From Fimbriimonas sp035550555 (lineage in GTDB: Bacteria; Armatimonadota; Fimbriimonadia; Fimbriimonadales; Fimbriimonadaceae): DNA of 64,000 nucleotides. Under the pieces are notes generated by a model that ran no database searches, had not been told where the DNA came from, and saw only the letters and a list, made by a program, of their open reading frames with translations. Of the stretch, positions 52,435-61,742 are shown in pieces. Each line of letters opens with the position of its first letter. Position 1 is the first letter of the stretch. The stretch is from positions 1-64,000 of the forward strand of contig DASZPA010000135.1 in NCBI GenBank assembly GCA_035550555.1, in the 5' to 3' direction. Position numbers and translations under genes: made by a program.

Positions 52435-54042
52435 CTAGGCGTTGTAGAAGCGCCAGTTTGCATCGAATTCCCCTTCAAACTCGTCGCCGAGCAACAGGCT
52501 CCGGAGGACCGCCAAGGGCATCTGATTCTCATGCATGACGGCATCATGGAACTGCTTGTCCGTCATCTTGCCTGAACCGATGACGTCCCGGCGCATGGCC
52601 ATCATCTGCAGCCCGCCCAGCATGTAAGCGGCCTGATAGAGCGGCGGGTAGTCGCCCCGGAACGACCTTCGGACTTCGCCCTCGGCGTTGGCTCGTTCGT
52701 GGCCTACTCGGTCGACGAGCATATCCACGCACGCTTCGGCCGACATCAGTCCCAGGTGATAGCTGAGCGAGAACTCGATGCGGGCGCACCGGTGCATGCG
52801 CCAGAAGAGCATTCCAATCCTGTCCTCGGGTCCTCGCGGGAACCCGAGGTCCCATAAGAGAAGCTCCCAGTACAGCGTCCAGCCCTCGATCCAGAAGCAC
52901 GTCCCAAAGATTGACCGGTACGGCTTGTGGCGTCGCAGCATGTAGAACTGCATGTGGTGGCCGGGTATCAGCTCGTGCTGTACGGTCGCGCGCGAGAAGT
53001 GGGGGTTGTTTCCCCGCATGCTCATGAGCTTGTCGGAGTGGCTCATCTCGCCGGTCGGATACGAGACGATGATCTGCTCGCCGCCCAAGAAGAAAGGATT
53101 GATCTTCTGCTTCTCCGCGGACATCATGCCCATGCGCCACGTCTCGGCGGCCAAAGGGGGCACGGTGAGCAGGTCGTTTGAGCGGAGATACTCGATCGCC
53201 TCGATCGCCAGCCCCTTGACCATCTGCGGCTGATCGCCGGGAGCGACATGGAGGTCCTTGACGTGTTCCATCGCGGCTTTCCAATCGTCGCCGAAGCCCA
53301 GCTCGGCGGCCGCCTTCCGCATTTCGTTTTCGCACCAGGCGAACTCTTTTCGGCCGATTTCCAGCAGCTCTTCGGGCGAGTAGGCGACCATTTCTTGCCG
53401 TATCTGCTCGACAAGGCGCTCGCGCCCACAAGGCGGACCGACAGAGAGGTCGGCCGCGTCGTCAAGCTTCTCCTTGAACCGCTTCTCCACCTTTTCGACG
53501 GCGGCTTTGAGCTCCGCGAAAGGCTTCTGAGTCCACCAGGAAAACAGTGGGTCGTAACCGCCATAAAACTGTTCCCAAGCCCGGAGCGCCGAGGAAACCT
53601 CCGCCAGAGCTTGTGAGGATCGAAACGCGTCTCCCGCATCTTCGGGAATCGGCTCTCCATCTTCCAGGGACTTTGTCACTTGAGTCAAAGCCGCGGCCGC
53701 CGCCTTCGGGTCGACGGGCTCCAGCCGGCGATGTGCCTCCAGCAGCCGAATAGCCGGAATGAGTCGGTCCAGGAACGGCTGAATCCTCGTGAGGCGAGCC
53801 AGCTCCCACCGGTGCCCGGAGACCGACTTCTCGAGGAGATTTCCAAACAGCACCGCGTCGGCGCGGGCGTGCCGGCTCAAGGTTTTCCGGTCGATGGCCG
53901 CGAGCTCCTTCTGATGATCTTGGAAGAACCGCAAAAACCTGTCGTTGCGCTCTTGGGAAACGGACAGCGGGTAGGAACGGCCCAGCGCCTCGACGCTTGC
54001 CTTGTAATCGACGAGCAGCGGTTCAAGCTCGGAGGAGTCCAC
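52435..54042 (-). CDS. DUF885-family metallopeptidase-like protein
   Basis: A 535-aa protein of the DUF885 family, with zinc-binding HELIPGHHMQF (HExxxGHH) around residue 366, NPFFLGGEQIIVSYPTG, FWIEGWTLYWELLLWDLGF and the C-terminal DAVMHENQMPLAVLRSLL. No signal peptide, so probably cytosolic. GTG 54042 is chosen because AGGAA lies just upstream; the 33-residue extension has no family features. Members are thought to be carboxypeptidase-like zinc peptidases. It precedes the hydroxyproline operon on the same strand (111-bp gap) and may supply substrates from peptides, which is speculation. Confidence 0.85.
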   Translation of the reverse strand: MDSSELEPLLVDYKASVEALGRSYPLSVSQERNDRFLRFFQDHQKELAAIDRKTLSRHARADAVLFGNLLEKSVSGHRWELARLTRIQPFLDRLIPAIRLLEAHRRLEPVDPKAAAAALTQVTKSLEDGEPIPEDAGDAFRSSQALAEVSSALRAWEQFYGGYDPLFSWWTQKPFAELKAAVEKVEKRFKEKLDDAADLSVGPPCGRERLVEQIRQEMVAYSPEELLEIGRKEFAWCENEMRKAAAELGFGDDWKAAMEHVKDLHVAPGDQPQMVKGLAIEAIEYLRSNDLLTVPPLAAETWRMGMMSAEKQKINPFFLGGEQIIVSYPTGEMSHSDKLMSMRGNNPHFSRATVQHELIPGHHMQFYMLRRHKPYRSIFGTCFWIEGWTLYWELLLWDLGFPRGPEDRIGMLFWRMHRCARIEFSLSYHLGLMSAEACVDMLVDRVGHERANAEGEVRRSFRGDYPPLYQAAYMLGGLQMMAMRRDVIGSGKMTDKQFHDAVMHENQMPLAVLRSLLLGDEFEGEFDANWRFYNA

Positions 54043-54110
54043 GATTCCTACAATGCTAGCCGAAGCGGCGCTTTTGCAATCGGCTCGACCTGCCCTATAA
54101 TCCACTTTGG

Positions 54111-55730
54111 ATGAATCACTCCTGTTTTGGAGTCGCCGCAACGATTGCGGTCTCCCTTGGTTTGCCTCAAATCGGCGCCGCGCAAGGATGGATGAGCTAC
54201 GGCGGCAATTCCCAACACACCGCGATGCACGCGGCCGCGAGCTCGGTCATGCAGAAGATCCTGTGGTCGGCTCCGCTTGACGATCAGCGATCCTACTACG
54301 GAAGCGAAGTGCTCATCCACTATGCCAGTCCGGTCATCACGCCTTCGAACACCGTCGTTCACTCGTACCGGTTCACCACGCCGGGCCCGAAATACGACAA
54401 CTGGCGAGTCATCGGCCGAAGCGGTGTCAGCGGACGGCAAATCTGGGCTTTGGCCACCGACTATTCGGCGCCTCTGGTCGACCCTGGCGGCGGAAATTCC
54501 AACGATTGGACGAGCGTGTATCCGCTGTGCCTGACCGGATCCAACACTGTTGCGGCGGGCGCGGGCGGCGGAACGGTCCTGTTCCGTACAAGTGGCGATG
54601 CCGTCTCGTCGCCGGTGAAGCGCGTTAGCTTCTACTCCGCCTACGACGACTACACGCAGAATCCGTCCTCCTTCGCGAACATCAAGATCTGCACGCCGCT
54701 TACGGGGGACAGCAAGGGAAACGTCTACTTTGGCTACATGGTGAATGGCTCGGTGCCGGGCTCGGTGTCCGCGGCACTGGGGAGCGGTGGCGTCGCCCGC
54801 GTGGGTTCCAATGGCAAAGTCCTGTTCAAGAATATGTCAGAGCTGGCTGTCGACGCTAGCCGGCCCGCGCTCAATTCCGCGCCCGCGCTCAGCAACGATG
54901 GGAAGAGCCTTTACGTGGGAGTGGTCGGCGGAAGCTTGCACTATCTGGTGAAGCTCGACACCACAACCTTTCTGAAGCAGGCGTCTGCTCCGGTGATGGA
55001 CCCGCAGGCGAATCAGGGCGCCGGTCTCATCGACCAGTCCAGCGCGGCTCCGATGGTCGGCCCCGATGGCCACGTATTCTGCGGGGTCTTCGGCTACAAC
55101 TACCGTGAGAGCCACGGATGGCTGCTCCAGTTCGACGCGAATCTGAATCCGAAGAACTCGAAAGGCCAAACATGGCCGGCGGGAGCGTTTGGGTGGGACG
55201 ACACGCCCTCCATCGTCCCAGCCAACATCGTGGCTTCGTATCGAGGCAAGGCCACCTATCTGCTGCTCTGCAAATATAACAACTACTCTCTGGGAAGCGG
55301 CGATGGAAAGAACCGGGTCGCCGTGCTGGATCCCACCAGCAACTCCGTGACGCGCGACCGCCAGTCGGGCATTCCGGTCATGAATGAGGTCATCACGGTT
55401 CTCGGCCCCACGCCGAACGTCGAAGAGGGAGGCGTGTGCGAGTGGTGCATCAACTCGGCAGCCATCGACGTCGCCAAGAAATCGGCGCTGATCAACTCGG
55501 AGGACGGCCACTGCTATCGGTGGAACTTCACAACCAACAAGCTCCAAGAAGCGGTCAGCCTTGCGCCCGCAACGGGTGAGGCCTATACGTCCACGGCAAT
55601 CGGCCCGAATGGATCGGGCTACTTTATCAACAACTCCATCTTGTTCGCGATTGGAGCCGGCGGTGGATCGAGCGGTCCCTCAGGACCGTTGGCCTTCAGA
55701 ACTTTTCGGCCGCGTTCGAAATCAGATTGA
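54111..55730 (+). CDS. Secreted PQQ-like beta-propeller protein
   Basis: A 539-aa exported protein with signal peptide (CFGVAATIAVSLGLPQIGAAQ) followed by repeated strands with Trp, Gly and Asp typical of a beta-propeller (WMSYGGNSQHTAM, IWALATDYSAPLVDPGGG, ALSNDGKSLYVGVVGGSLHYLVKL, PMVGPDGHVFCGVFGYNY). Each repeat seems to begin with a polar loop rich in N/D/G. Start ATG 54111 is 68 bases from the divergent peptidase start. C-terminal 35 residues overlap the convergent haem-c gene. Substrate or partner unknown. Confidence 0.8.
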   Translation: MNHSCFGVAATIAVSLGLPQIGAAQGWMSYGGNSQHTAMHAAASSVMQKILWSAPLDDQRSYYGSEVLIHYASPVITPSNTVVHSYRFTTPGPKYDNWRVIGRSGVSGRQIWALATDYSAPLVDPGGGNSNDWTSVYPLCLTGSNTVAAGAGGGTVLFRTSGDAVSSPVKRVSFYSAYDDYTQNPSSFANIKICTPLTGDSKGNVYFGYMVNGSVPGSVSAALGSGGVARVGSNGKVLFKNMSELAVDASRPALNSAPALSNDGKSLYVGVVGGSLHYLVKLDTTTFLKQASAPVMDPQANQGAGLIDQSSAAPMVGPDGHVFCGVFGYNYRESHGWLLQFDANLNPKNSKGQTWPAGAFGWDDTPSIVPANIVASYRGKATYLLLCKYNNYSLGSGDGKNRVAVLDPTSNSVTRDRQSGIPVMNEVITVLGPTPNVEEGGVCEWCINSAAIDVAKKSALINSEDGHCYRWNFTTNKLQEAVSLAPATGEAYTSTAIGPNGSGYFINNSILFAIGAGGGSSGPSGPLAFRTFRPRSKSD

Positions 55731-57201
55731 GCAGCTCGTTTCGCAGCCTCTCGGTTTGAGGCTTCGAGTCGGGGTCGGCCATCTCGACGAAGTCGCAGAG
55801 GTCGCGGACGTTGACGCTCGAGTTGAGGCGCACCCACACCTGATGGGTCTTCAAAAGGTCGGCCTCGAGCAGCAGCAGGTTCAAGCGGAAGCAGTTGGCC
55901 GCGAACGTCATGTACAGCTTTCGGTGCTCAGGCTCGGTAGGGGCTTGATTGATGAATCGGCGTCCGATTCTCAGCGCCCCGTAATCCCAAAACAGCCTCT
56001 TTCTGCTGGCGTCTCCCTGCCAGGCAGCGGGATCGAAGGAGATCACGAGCTGTCTGCGCGTCGAGGAGTAGACATTGTGGATCGCATAAGGGCCGTCCAG
56101 CCAAAGGGACTGTGCGAGCCAGTCTCCATACCGAGCGGATCCACGGACGGTCTTGTAGAGTCCTTGATCCATTAACCAGCCCAGCCAGAACCATGAGGAG
56201 CGAAGCTCGGCCATCTGGGTGTGAAGGTCGGGGCCGATGAGCTTCTTCTTTTGCATCTCGGCATCCATTCCCAGCGGCGCCGGCTGCTGAAAATAGAGGT
56301 CGCGGGCCAGCTCGCCGACTTCCCAAATCGGGTTTGGATCGCCAGGAGGCCCAATCTCCGGAGCCACCGAGCCGGTTTGGGCGAGGCCGGTTCTCAAGCG
56401 ATGCTGAAGAAGAAGGAGGCCCCTGAACTTCGCTGAAGAGATCGCGGTCAACCCGTTGCCGGAGGACGCGTTGCACAGCCGCTGGTGAAGGTCCAAAAGG
56501 TGGCGCAGGCCCTCGTTGGTGGGCTTGGCCAGGTAGTCGTCTTCCTTTGCATACCATGCGGCGCGGTCTTTTGCCGGGATCGTCGGTGCGATCTCTGGCA
56601 GCCATTGAGCGATGGTTGCGTGCTCTTTTCCGTGGTAGAAGTCTTCGGACAGACGGTCCAGGGGGATGCCGATGGGCAGCGTCAATGGGTCGAGCTTCAG
56701 GAACGCCGCCGAAGCCGCCTTTGCTTGATCGATCGTTTCGATTCGGCCTTTGAAGAACATCGGGAGCCTCTGCTCCAGCTCCTCGCCAAACGTCTTGTCT
56801 CTCTCATCGGCCGTCGCGCCTGGCAGAACTTTGCCGCCCGGCTGAAACGGGCGGTCGATCATCGGGTCCAGCAGCTTTTGGAAGCCGTACTTCTCGCGGA
56901 CGGAATGAATGAAGTCCACGACCTTTTGGCAGTCTTCCGGGTTCAGGTGCTGTGAGGCGCGGCGAAAGATGTCGTCGTCATCGAAGTTGTATCTGGCGAT
57001 CTCGATGCCGTCCGGACTGTGGCAGGTAGCGCACGCGGCGTGGTCCGCAGTCGCCCCAGGCTTCCGCCAAGTTTCGAGGCCCTCCCAGTAAGCGTCTCGT
57101 TTGGCCGCCCCGGTCGTCGCCAGCGCCGCGCAAAGGAAGACGGCGGCGGAGCTGGAAGCGAGAACCTTTCGGCGACCGGAAAGCATGGAAGGGACTCTCA
57201 T
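55696..57201 (-). CDS. Secreted haem-c protein with one CxxCH
   Basis: A 501-aa exported protein. Signal peptide with hydrophobic core (SSSAAVFLCAALATTGAAKRD); mature protein starts with haem motif HAACATCHSPDG near residue 52. The rest is helical and rich in Trp/Phe (WFWLGWLMDQGLYKTV). ATG 57201 is used; ATG 57186 is possible. It probably transfers electrons or acts as a periplasmic oxidoreductase. Converges with the beta-propeller gene by 35 bp. No similarity in sequence to the haem protein at 37429 beyond the motif. Confidence 0.8.
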   Translation of the reverse strand: MRVPSMLSGRRKVLASSSAAVFLCAALATTGAAKRDAYWEGLETWRKPGATADHAACATCHSPDGIEIARYNFDDDDIFRRASQHLNPEDCQKVVDFIHSVREKYGFQKLLDPMIDRPFQPGGKVLPGATADERDKTFGEELEQRLPMFFKGRIETIDQAKAASAAFLKLDPLTLPIGIPLDRLSEDFYHGKEHATIAQWLPEIAPTIPAKDRAAWYAKEDDYLAKPTNEGLRHLLDLHQRLCNASSGNGLTAISSAKFRGLLLLQHRLRTGLAQTGSVAPEIGPPGDPNPIWEVGELARDLYFQQPAPLGMDAEMQKKKLIGPDLHTQMAELRSSWFWLGWLMDQGLYKTVRGSARYGDWLAQSLWLDGPYAIHNVYSSTRRQLVISFDPAAWQGDASRKRLFWDYGALRIGRRFINQAPTEPEHRKLYMTFAANCFRLNLLLLEADLLKTHQVWVRLNSSVNVRDLCDFVEMADPDSKPQTERLRNELLNLISNAAEKF

Positions 57202-57307
57202 TATAGGATGCCCAATACTGGGAGTACGCCGATCCGCAAGGGATTGTCGTGCAAAGTCAAAAGCCCCCCCGGCAACCGTCAGGTTACGGGCCAACTCGAA
57301 GAACTCC

Positions 57308-57655
57308 TTACTCGTCGACTCGGCTGAAGTAGATGACGGTAACCGTGTGCGCGGGAGTGATGAGATCGCCGTAGATCCGGCTGAGCATACCGATCACGTC
57401 GTCTTGGCTCCGAAACTCGGGGTTCTCCCTTTCGATGTCGCGTGGGCTCAGCTCTTCAATCGTCTTTACTTCCACGCGGTCGAGGATGGCGGAGTACAGC
57501 TTCTGACGGCGGCCGAAACGAGGACCGATGGTGATCCACACGATCATGCCCGTCCGATACTTGTCAGTCTTGTCTCCCAACCGAATCGTGACGGTCTTCC
57601 GGTTGTTCTTGAGGACGTCGCCGTACAGGTCCGTATAGAAATTAAGTGCGTACAT
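57308..57655 (-). CDS. ASCH-domain RNA-binding-like protein
   Basis: A 115-aa protein starting ALNFYTDLYGDVLKNNRKTVTIRLGD, followed by YRTGMIVWITIGPRFGRRQKLYSAILDRVEVKTIEELSPRDIERENPEF (shown as IVWITIGPRF and ELSPRDIEREN). This order fits the ASCH domain, a beta-barrel related to PUA and thought to bind RNA. ATG 57655 is chosen because the fold starts there; residues of a longer frame are hydrophobic and unlike the family. Function unknown, possibly a translation coregulator. Confidence 0.85.
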   Translation of the reverse strand: MYALNFYTDLYGDVLKNNRKTVTIRLGDKTDKYRTGMIVWITIGPRFGRRQKLYSAILDRVEVKTIEELSPRDIERENPEFRSQDDVIGMLSRIYGDLITPAHTVTVIYFSRVDE

Positions 57656-57776
57656 GAATATGAGGAGGAGAAAAGCGCCTTCTATTGTTAAGCAAGCGGG
57701 CCACAAAACGCAAACCCGCTCAGGTTCAAGCCAAATCAGAATTCCCTAAAAGATCTGCCTGGAGAGCCAAACCAAA

Positions 57777-57805
57777 AAGCGCCCGAGGCCTTGCCCCGGG
57801 CGCTT
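57777..57805 (-). terminator. Rho-independent terminator of the LTXXQ-type gene
   Basis: Perfect 9-bp stem (AAGCGCCCG and its complement) with an 11-base loop; on the minus strand the stem is followed by TTTTT. It lies 21 bases after the stop of the gene at 57827. Confidence 0.85.
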
Positions 57806-57826
57806 GCGCCTTCAACGGCGAGTGAG

Positions 57827-58519
57827 TTACTGGCCGTTGCCGCCGCCGGCGTTCCGGTTGCGCCGCCCGCCGCCGGGGCCGCGAGGGGTCGCCAAGTCTG
57901 CAGCCGCTGCGAACGGCTTGCCGCCCAGGTCCTTCACCTTGGCATACTTGTCGGCAGGGACCGCCTTTTTGAGATTGTCCTTCAGCGTGTCGCCGTTCTT
58001 TCGAATCTCATCGAAGGCCGCCTGGCGATCCAGGGAGCCGTCTCTCATCTTCTGAAAGATGCTCGCGTTCGCTGCGTTGTAGTCGCTGTTGACCTTCTTG
58101 ACTTGCGTCTTCTCGTCGTCCGTCAGGCCGATGCCATCTTGGACAAACGGAATCAGGACAGCCAAATCGCCGGCTACCTGCACCTGGATTTCGTGAAGCC
58201 GCTTGACTTGGTCAGCCGTGAGGACTCCCTCGATCTGCTTCTGCTGGTCGAGCATGCGCTGCTCTCGCTCTTCCGGAGTGGGCTGCCCGCCCCCTCCGGC
58301 GCCGCGGAACGATTGGCGCAGGTCTGTAATCTTGGTCTTCTCGTCGTCCGTGAGCGCGAGCTCCGTCTGGACTTCGGGGTTGTTGATGAGGCGGGTTGCC
58401 ATGTAAGGCGCCCCAAAGCCTCCTCGTCGGCCCTGCCGGCCGCCGCCGCCCTGTGCCAGACAAAGGGAGGTCGCCAGCACGCAGATTGCAATAGCGATGA
58501 TCCGATTCTTGAGGTTCAT
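57827..58519 (-). CDS. Secreted LTXXQ (Spy/CpxP)-like protein
   Basis: A 230-aa periplasmic protein with signal peptide (NRIIAIAICVLATSLCLAQ), a Gly/Arg-rich start (GGGGRQGRRGG), a helical core with the family motif LTDDEKTKITDLRQ and LTADQVKRLHEIQ (two LTxxQ-type repeats), and a Gly/Arg tail (GPGGGRRNRNAGG). Proteins of this type form a helical hairpin that senses or protects against misfolded envelope proteins. ATG 58519 has the signal peptide directly after it. No two-component genes lie near. Chaperone function is inferred. Confidence 0.85.
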   Translation of the reverse strand: MNLKNRIIAIAICVLATSLCLAQGGGGRQGRRGGFGAPYMATRLINNPEVQTELALTDDEKTKITDLRQSFRGAGGGGQPTPEEREQRMLDQQKQIEGVLTADQVKRLHEIQVQVAGDLAVLIPFVQDGIGLTDDEKTQVKKVNSDYNAANASIFQKMRDGSLDRQAAFDEIRKNGDTLKDNLKKAVPADKYAKVKDLGGKPFAAAADLATPRGPGGGRRNRNAGGGNGQ

Positions 58520-58817
58520 TGTAGGTGTCCTATCTTGCCCTTGGACGGTTCCATTTACCCGGACTGTCAACAAGAGCGGTAACGGTGAAGACGCTTTATT
58601 CAAGCAACCGTTCACCCCATTTTCCGTGGTTTACGGAAAAACTTTTGGTTGGACTCTGGCCTTTTTCTGGGCACTTAGGCCCAGTAAAGTTTTCGTTGTC
58701 CCATAGCGCTTGCGCCCGGTAAGTTCCGTGTTACCATGTCACCGTCAACGCTCGTACTAGCGCCATGTCTTCTGCATGGAGCTGCGAGCAAGCTTGCATT
58801 CACGAGGAGAATCAGAC
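58520..58817. other. Divergent promoter region without a gene
   Basis: 298 bases between the LTXXQ-type gene and the prepilin gene. It holds a weak hairpin CTGGGC..GCCCAG near 58667-58684 and the ribosome site GAGGAGA at 58804. Nothing else is recognised. Confidence 0.5.
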
Positions 58818-59822
58818 ATGAGGAAGTATCGCGGGCGTGCATTCACGCTCATCGAACTTTTGGTCGTGATCGCCATTATTGCGATTCTGGCCGCGATCCT
58901 TTTTCCCGTCTTTGCTCAGGCAAAGCGTGCTGCCAAGGGGGCCGTCGCGATTAGCGACGCCAAGCAGATGGCCATCGGCCAGCTGATGTACACAACCGAC
59001 TACGACGACAACTTTTCTCCAGTCGTCGAGTTCGACAGCAACTGGGACGTCTTCCCGTTCAGCTATCTTCAACAGCCCTACATGAAATCCTGGGGCGTGC
59101 TGCTCGATCCGACGGGGCCGGTCAGCATCGACCAGCTTGCCGAGGACGAGACGGACGGCACCGATTTTCAGATCTATGGCCTTTGGGGCATGCCTCCCGA
59201 GCGTTCCTCCACGATTTCCACGCAGGCCGGCGACTTCACTTTCGGCCAGCAGCCAGGCGGGCAGGCCATGACGAACGGCCAGCTCTGGTACTACGACGGC
59301 ATCGGGGGCGTTGCCAACGTCCCGAACGGAAACACCGGCGACGGCGGCGGTCCCGATAACTTTGCCGCCTGGGGATACAAGGCGGGACTGAACCCCTCGT
59401 TGACACCGTCCGCCGTTGCCAATCCGGCCGACCAAGTGATGCTTGCCCAGTCAGGCTCTTGGGATTTCATGTGGGAGAAAGTGGGATACGCCTCATTCGG
59501 CAACGGAAACGATACGCCGGATAACTTCGACATGTACTGGAGCTCTTGCGACAACACTTATCAGTGCCAAGCCGTCATCTGCGCTCCGGTGGCACGGCAA
59601 AGAGACGACGGCGCGGCCGCTGGCCTTCTCCCCTACTTCACGTCGGGCGGAGACTACAATTCGAGCGGGGTGGCATCTCAGCCCTTGCCAACCGGTCTCA
59701 CCTGTTGGGCGGGAACCGACGGCCATGTCAAGGCGACGCCTTGGCGACAGCTTATGGGCACGACCATACCCATTGCAGGGGGCCAGAGGGCGATCAAGGC
59801 CTTTTGGCCGCAGGGCTCGTGA
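58818..59822 (+). CDS. Prepilin-type N-terminal cleavage/methylation protein
   Basis: Pilin-like protein of 334 aa. Leader MRKYRGRAFTLIELLVVIA with the prepilin peptidase site before Phe and Glu5; hydrophobic helix ends FPVFAQAK as in the gene at 7418. A typical helix AISDAKQMAIGQLMYTTDYDD follows, and the C terminus has WAGTDGHVKATPW in place of a full H-X9-DG, as no His lies nine residues before DG. ATG 58818 is preceded by GAGGAGA at good spacing. Its stop overlaps the start of the lipoprotein gene (GTGA). Confidence 0.92.
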   Translation: MRKYRGRAFTLIELLVVIAIIAILAAILFPVFAQAKRAAKGAVAISDAKQMAIGQLMYTTDYDDNFSPVVEFDSNWDVFPFSYLQQPYMKSWGVLLDPTGPVSIDQLAEDETDGTDFQIYGLWGMPPERSSTISTQAGDFTFGQQPGGQAMTNGQLWYYDGIGGVANVPNGNTGDGGGPDNFAAWGYKAGLNPSLTPSAVANPADQVMLAQSGSWDFMWEKVGYASFGNGNDTPDNFDMYWSSCDNTYQCQAVICAPVARQRDDGAAAGLLPYFTSGGDYNSSGVASQPLPTGLTCWAGTDGHVKATPWRQLMGTTIPIAGGQRAIKAFWPQGS

Positions 59823-60031
59823 GGGTCGTCCTTCTTCTAGGCTTGGCGGCGGTCTTGGTCGGATGCGGAGCGTCCGCCCAAACCTCCGCGTCAGACGAGA
59901 AGCTGCTTCACGACCGGCTCAGCCATCCGCCCAACGCCAGAAACCGGGGCGCGGCAAGAATGCGGCGAGGCAGAAGGATTCCTCCGGAAGCCGGAGGGCA
60001 GGCGCCGGCGACTACCGGGACGACTCAGTAG
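59819..60031 (+). CDS. Small lipoprotein coupled to prepilin
   Basis: A 70-aa protein starting with GTG at 59819, overlapping the prepilin stop by four bases. The signal peptide VVLLLGLAAVLVGC ends in a lipobox Cys, and the mature part is polar with Pro/Gly near the end (GRRIPPEAGGQAPATTGTTQ). Position and style match the small membrane protein following the prepilin at 7418. It overlaps the convergent SanA/YdcF gene by 20 bases. No family recognised. Confidence 0.75.
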   Translation: MRVVLLLGLAAVLVGCGASAQTSASDEKLLHDRLSHPPNARNRGAARMRRGRRIPPEAGGQAPATTGTTQ

Positions 60032-60767
60032 ACGCCACTCGAATGGCTTCGCCGGTCTTTGAATCGACGGAGCCATTTTCGTGTGGGCTGCCCCGGATCG
60101 GCTTCTGCGAATCCACATACGGGTCGCGGTGAGAGATGTTCACGTCCCAAAGAGCCTTGAGGTCGGCCAAGTACTCCCTAAGCGTGTAGTTGAACTGCAA
60201 GGCCGGGAACTGCGTGAGGTTCGGAACGGCGTATGCAACGGCATCGATGCCGAAAGACCGAGCCAGGAACACGGCGCGCGACGCGTGGTACTGCTGGGTC
60301 ACCACGACGGCGCTCTTACATCCGAAGACGGCCTTTGCCCTGTAGCAGGTGTCGTAAGTGTCCCGTCCCGCGAAGTCCAAGAGGATGTCTTTGCTCGGCA
60401 CACCCTGCTCCAAGGCGTACTGGCGCATGGCCGCAGGCTCGTTGTAGTACTTGGTCCGGTTGTCGCCGCTCATCAGCAGCTTGCGGACGATCTTGAACCT
60501 GTAGAGGTCGATCGCTCCGTCCAATCGTGCCTGCAGAATAAGCGAGGGCTTGCCTCCGGGCCGAAGTCCCGCGCCGGGCACGATGGCAAACGGCTTCTCG
60601 GGAAGATCGTTCAGCTTGGTGTAAACATGGTCGAACGTCGAGCCCTGGATGTAGCCGATGGAGAGGATCAGGGCGAGAAGCGGCAAACCCACCACTATCA
60701 GCAGCAGCCGACGGAACTTGCTTCGCTTCTTCTGCTTGGCCATAAGGACCCCGAAAGCTTCCTCCAT
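60012..60767 (-). CDS. SanA/YdcF-type (DUF218) membrane protein
   Basis: A 251-aa protein with one N-terminal transmembrane helix (LLLIVVGLPLLALILSIGYI, residues 21-40) and the DUF218 domain on the outer side. Typical motifs are FAIVPGAGL, KLLMSGDNRTKYYNEPAAM, DFAGRDTYDTCYRA, VVTQQYHASRAVFLA. ATG 60767 has a strong AAGGAAGG upstream. SanA is linked to envelope permeability and vancomycin sensitivity; YdcF binds a nucleotide-like cofactor. Function here is inferred. Confidence 0.9.
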   Translation of the reverse strand: MEEAFGVLMAKQKKRSKFRRLLLIVVGLPLLALILSIGYIQGSTFDHVYTKLNDLPEKPFAIVPGAGLRPGGKPSLILQARLDGAIDLYRFKIVRKLLMSGDNRTKYYNEPAAMRQYALEQGVPSKDILLDFAGRDTYDTCYRAKAVFGCKSAVVVTQQYHASRAVFLARSFGIDAVAYAVPNLTQFPALQFNYTLREYLADLKALWDVNISHRDPYVDSQKPIRGSPHENGSVDSKTGEAIRVASTESSR

Positions 60768-60777
60768 GAAGCCTTCC

Positions 60778-60855
60778 TTATTGTGCGACGAAACGAGCCC
60801 TCCCTGTGACCTTTGACAGGATTCTTCCAGCCTTTGGCCGTGGCAGCCTGTTCAT
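60778..60855 (-). CDS. Possible 25-codon remnant after the MalF-type permease
   Basis: ATG 60855 begins a short frame reading NRLPRPKAGRILSKVTGRARF and ending at 60778. MalG-type permeases often start with such a basic peptide before the first helix, and a MalG gene is expected exactly here. It could be a truncated permease or chance. Only the position and the basic N-terminal pattern support it. Confidence 0.2.
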   Translation of the reverse strand: MNRLPRPKAGRILSKVTGRARFVAQ

Positions 60856-60881
60856 GGCGGAGACAATCGGGCCGCTCCGCT

Positions 60882-61742
60882 CTACTTCGTCGCTCTCGGC
60901 GCCAACAGCTTGAACTGGATCAGCGTGAGCGTGAACACGCAGAGGAACAGGAGGTAGGCCACGGCCGATGCGTACCCGAGCTGGTACTGGCCGAAGCCCT
61001 GTTGATACATGTACAGGATCACAGTCAGCGTCGAATACGCCGGGTTGCCTTGCGTGAGGATATAAGACTGTCCGAACACTTGCGAGGCGCCAATGAGCGA
61101 GATCACAAAACAGAACAGAGTGATCGGGCGGATCCAGGGCCAGGTGGTGTACCAAAACCGCTGCCACGGTCGAGCGCCGTCGAGCTCCGCGGCCTCGTGG
61201 ATTTCCTTCGGCACCGATTTCAAGCCTGCCAGGTAGATCAGCATGTTCCCACCCGCTCCCCACCAGATGCTCATGAGCGCCAGCGCGGGCATCGCCGACT
61301 TGGGGTCTTCCAGCCATCGGACATCGGTGTGGAAGTAGTGGTTGATCAGTCCGTAGTCGTGGCTGTACATCCACCGCCAAACCAGAGCGACCACCGTGAC
61401 GGAGAGCAGCACCGGCGTGTAAAAGCAGATCTTGTACAGCGTGGTTGCGCGGTACTTCTGATTCAGGCCGATGGCCAGCAGCAGCGAGAGGATGTTGCCC
61501 GCCGGCACCACCATCAGCATGAAGTAGCCAGTTCGCACCAGCGAGATGCGAAATAGGTCGTCGTTGATCGCGCTCGAGTAGTTGCGTAGACCGACAAAGA
61601 TCGCGTTTTTCGAGAGGATATGCCAGTTGTGGAGGCTGATCCAGAAGCCGTAGAAGACCGGCGACAAGACGAAGAGCACAAACAGGGTGAGAAACGGCGC
61701 CAGAAAGAGCCAGGCGCCGATCGTCTCCTTGCGGCCTCTCAT
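60882..61742 (-). CDS. Sugar ABC transporter permease (MalF type)
   Basis: Inner-membrane permease, 286 aa, six predicted helices beginning GAWLFLAPFLTLFVLFVLSP and the EAA loop EIHEAAELDGARPWQRFWYTTWPW. ATG overlaps the stop of the binding protein gene (ATGA). It pairs in sequence with MalF-type partners, but no MalG-type gene follows: the next gene is SanA/YdcF. Thus the importer is incomplete here and needs a second permease and an ATPase from elsewhere. Confidence 0.9.
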   Translation of the reverse strand: MRGRKETIGAWLFLAPFLTLFVLFVLSPVFYGFWISLHNWHILSKNAIFVGLRNYSSAINDDLFRISLVRTGYFMLMVVPAGNILSLLLAIGLNQKYRATTLYKICFYTPVLLSVTVVALVWRWMYSHDYGLINHYFHTDVRWLEDPKSAMPALALMSIWWGAGGNMLIYLAGLKSVPKEIHEAAELDGARPWQRFWYTTWPWIRPITLFCFVISLIGASQVFGQSYILTQGNPAYSTLTVILYMYQQGFGQYQLGYASAVAYLLFLCVFTLTLIQFKLLAPRATK

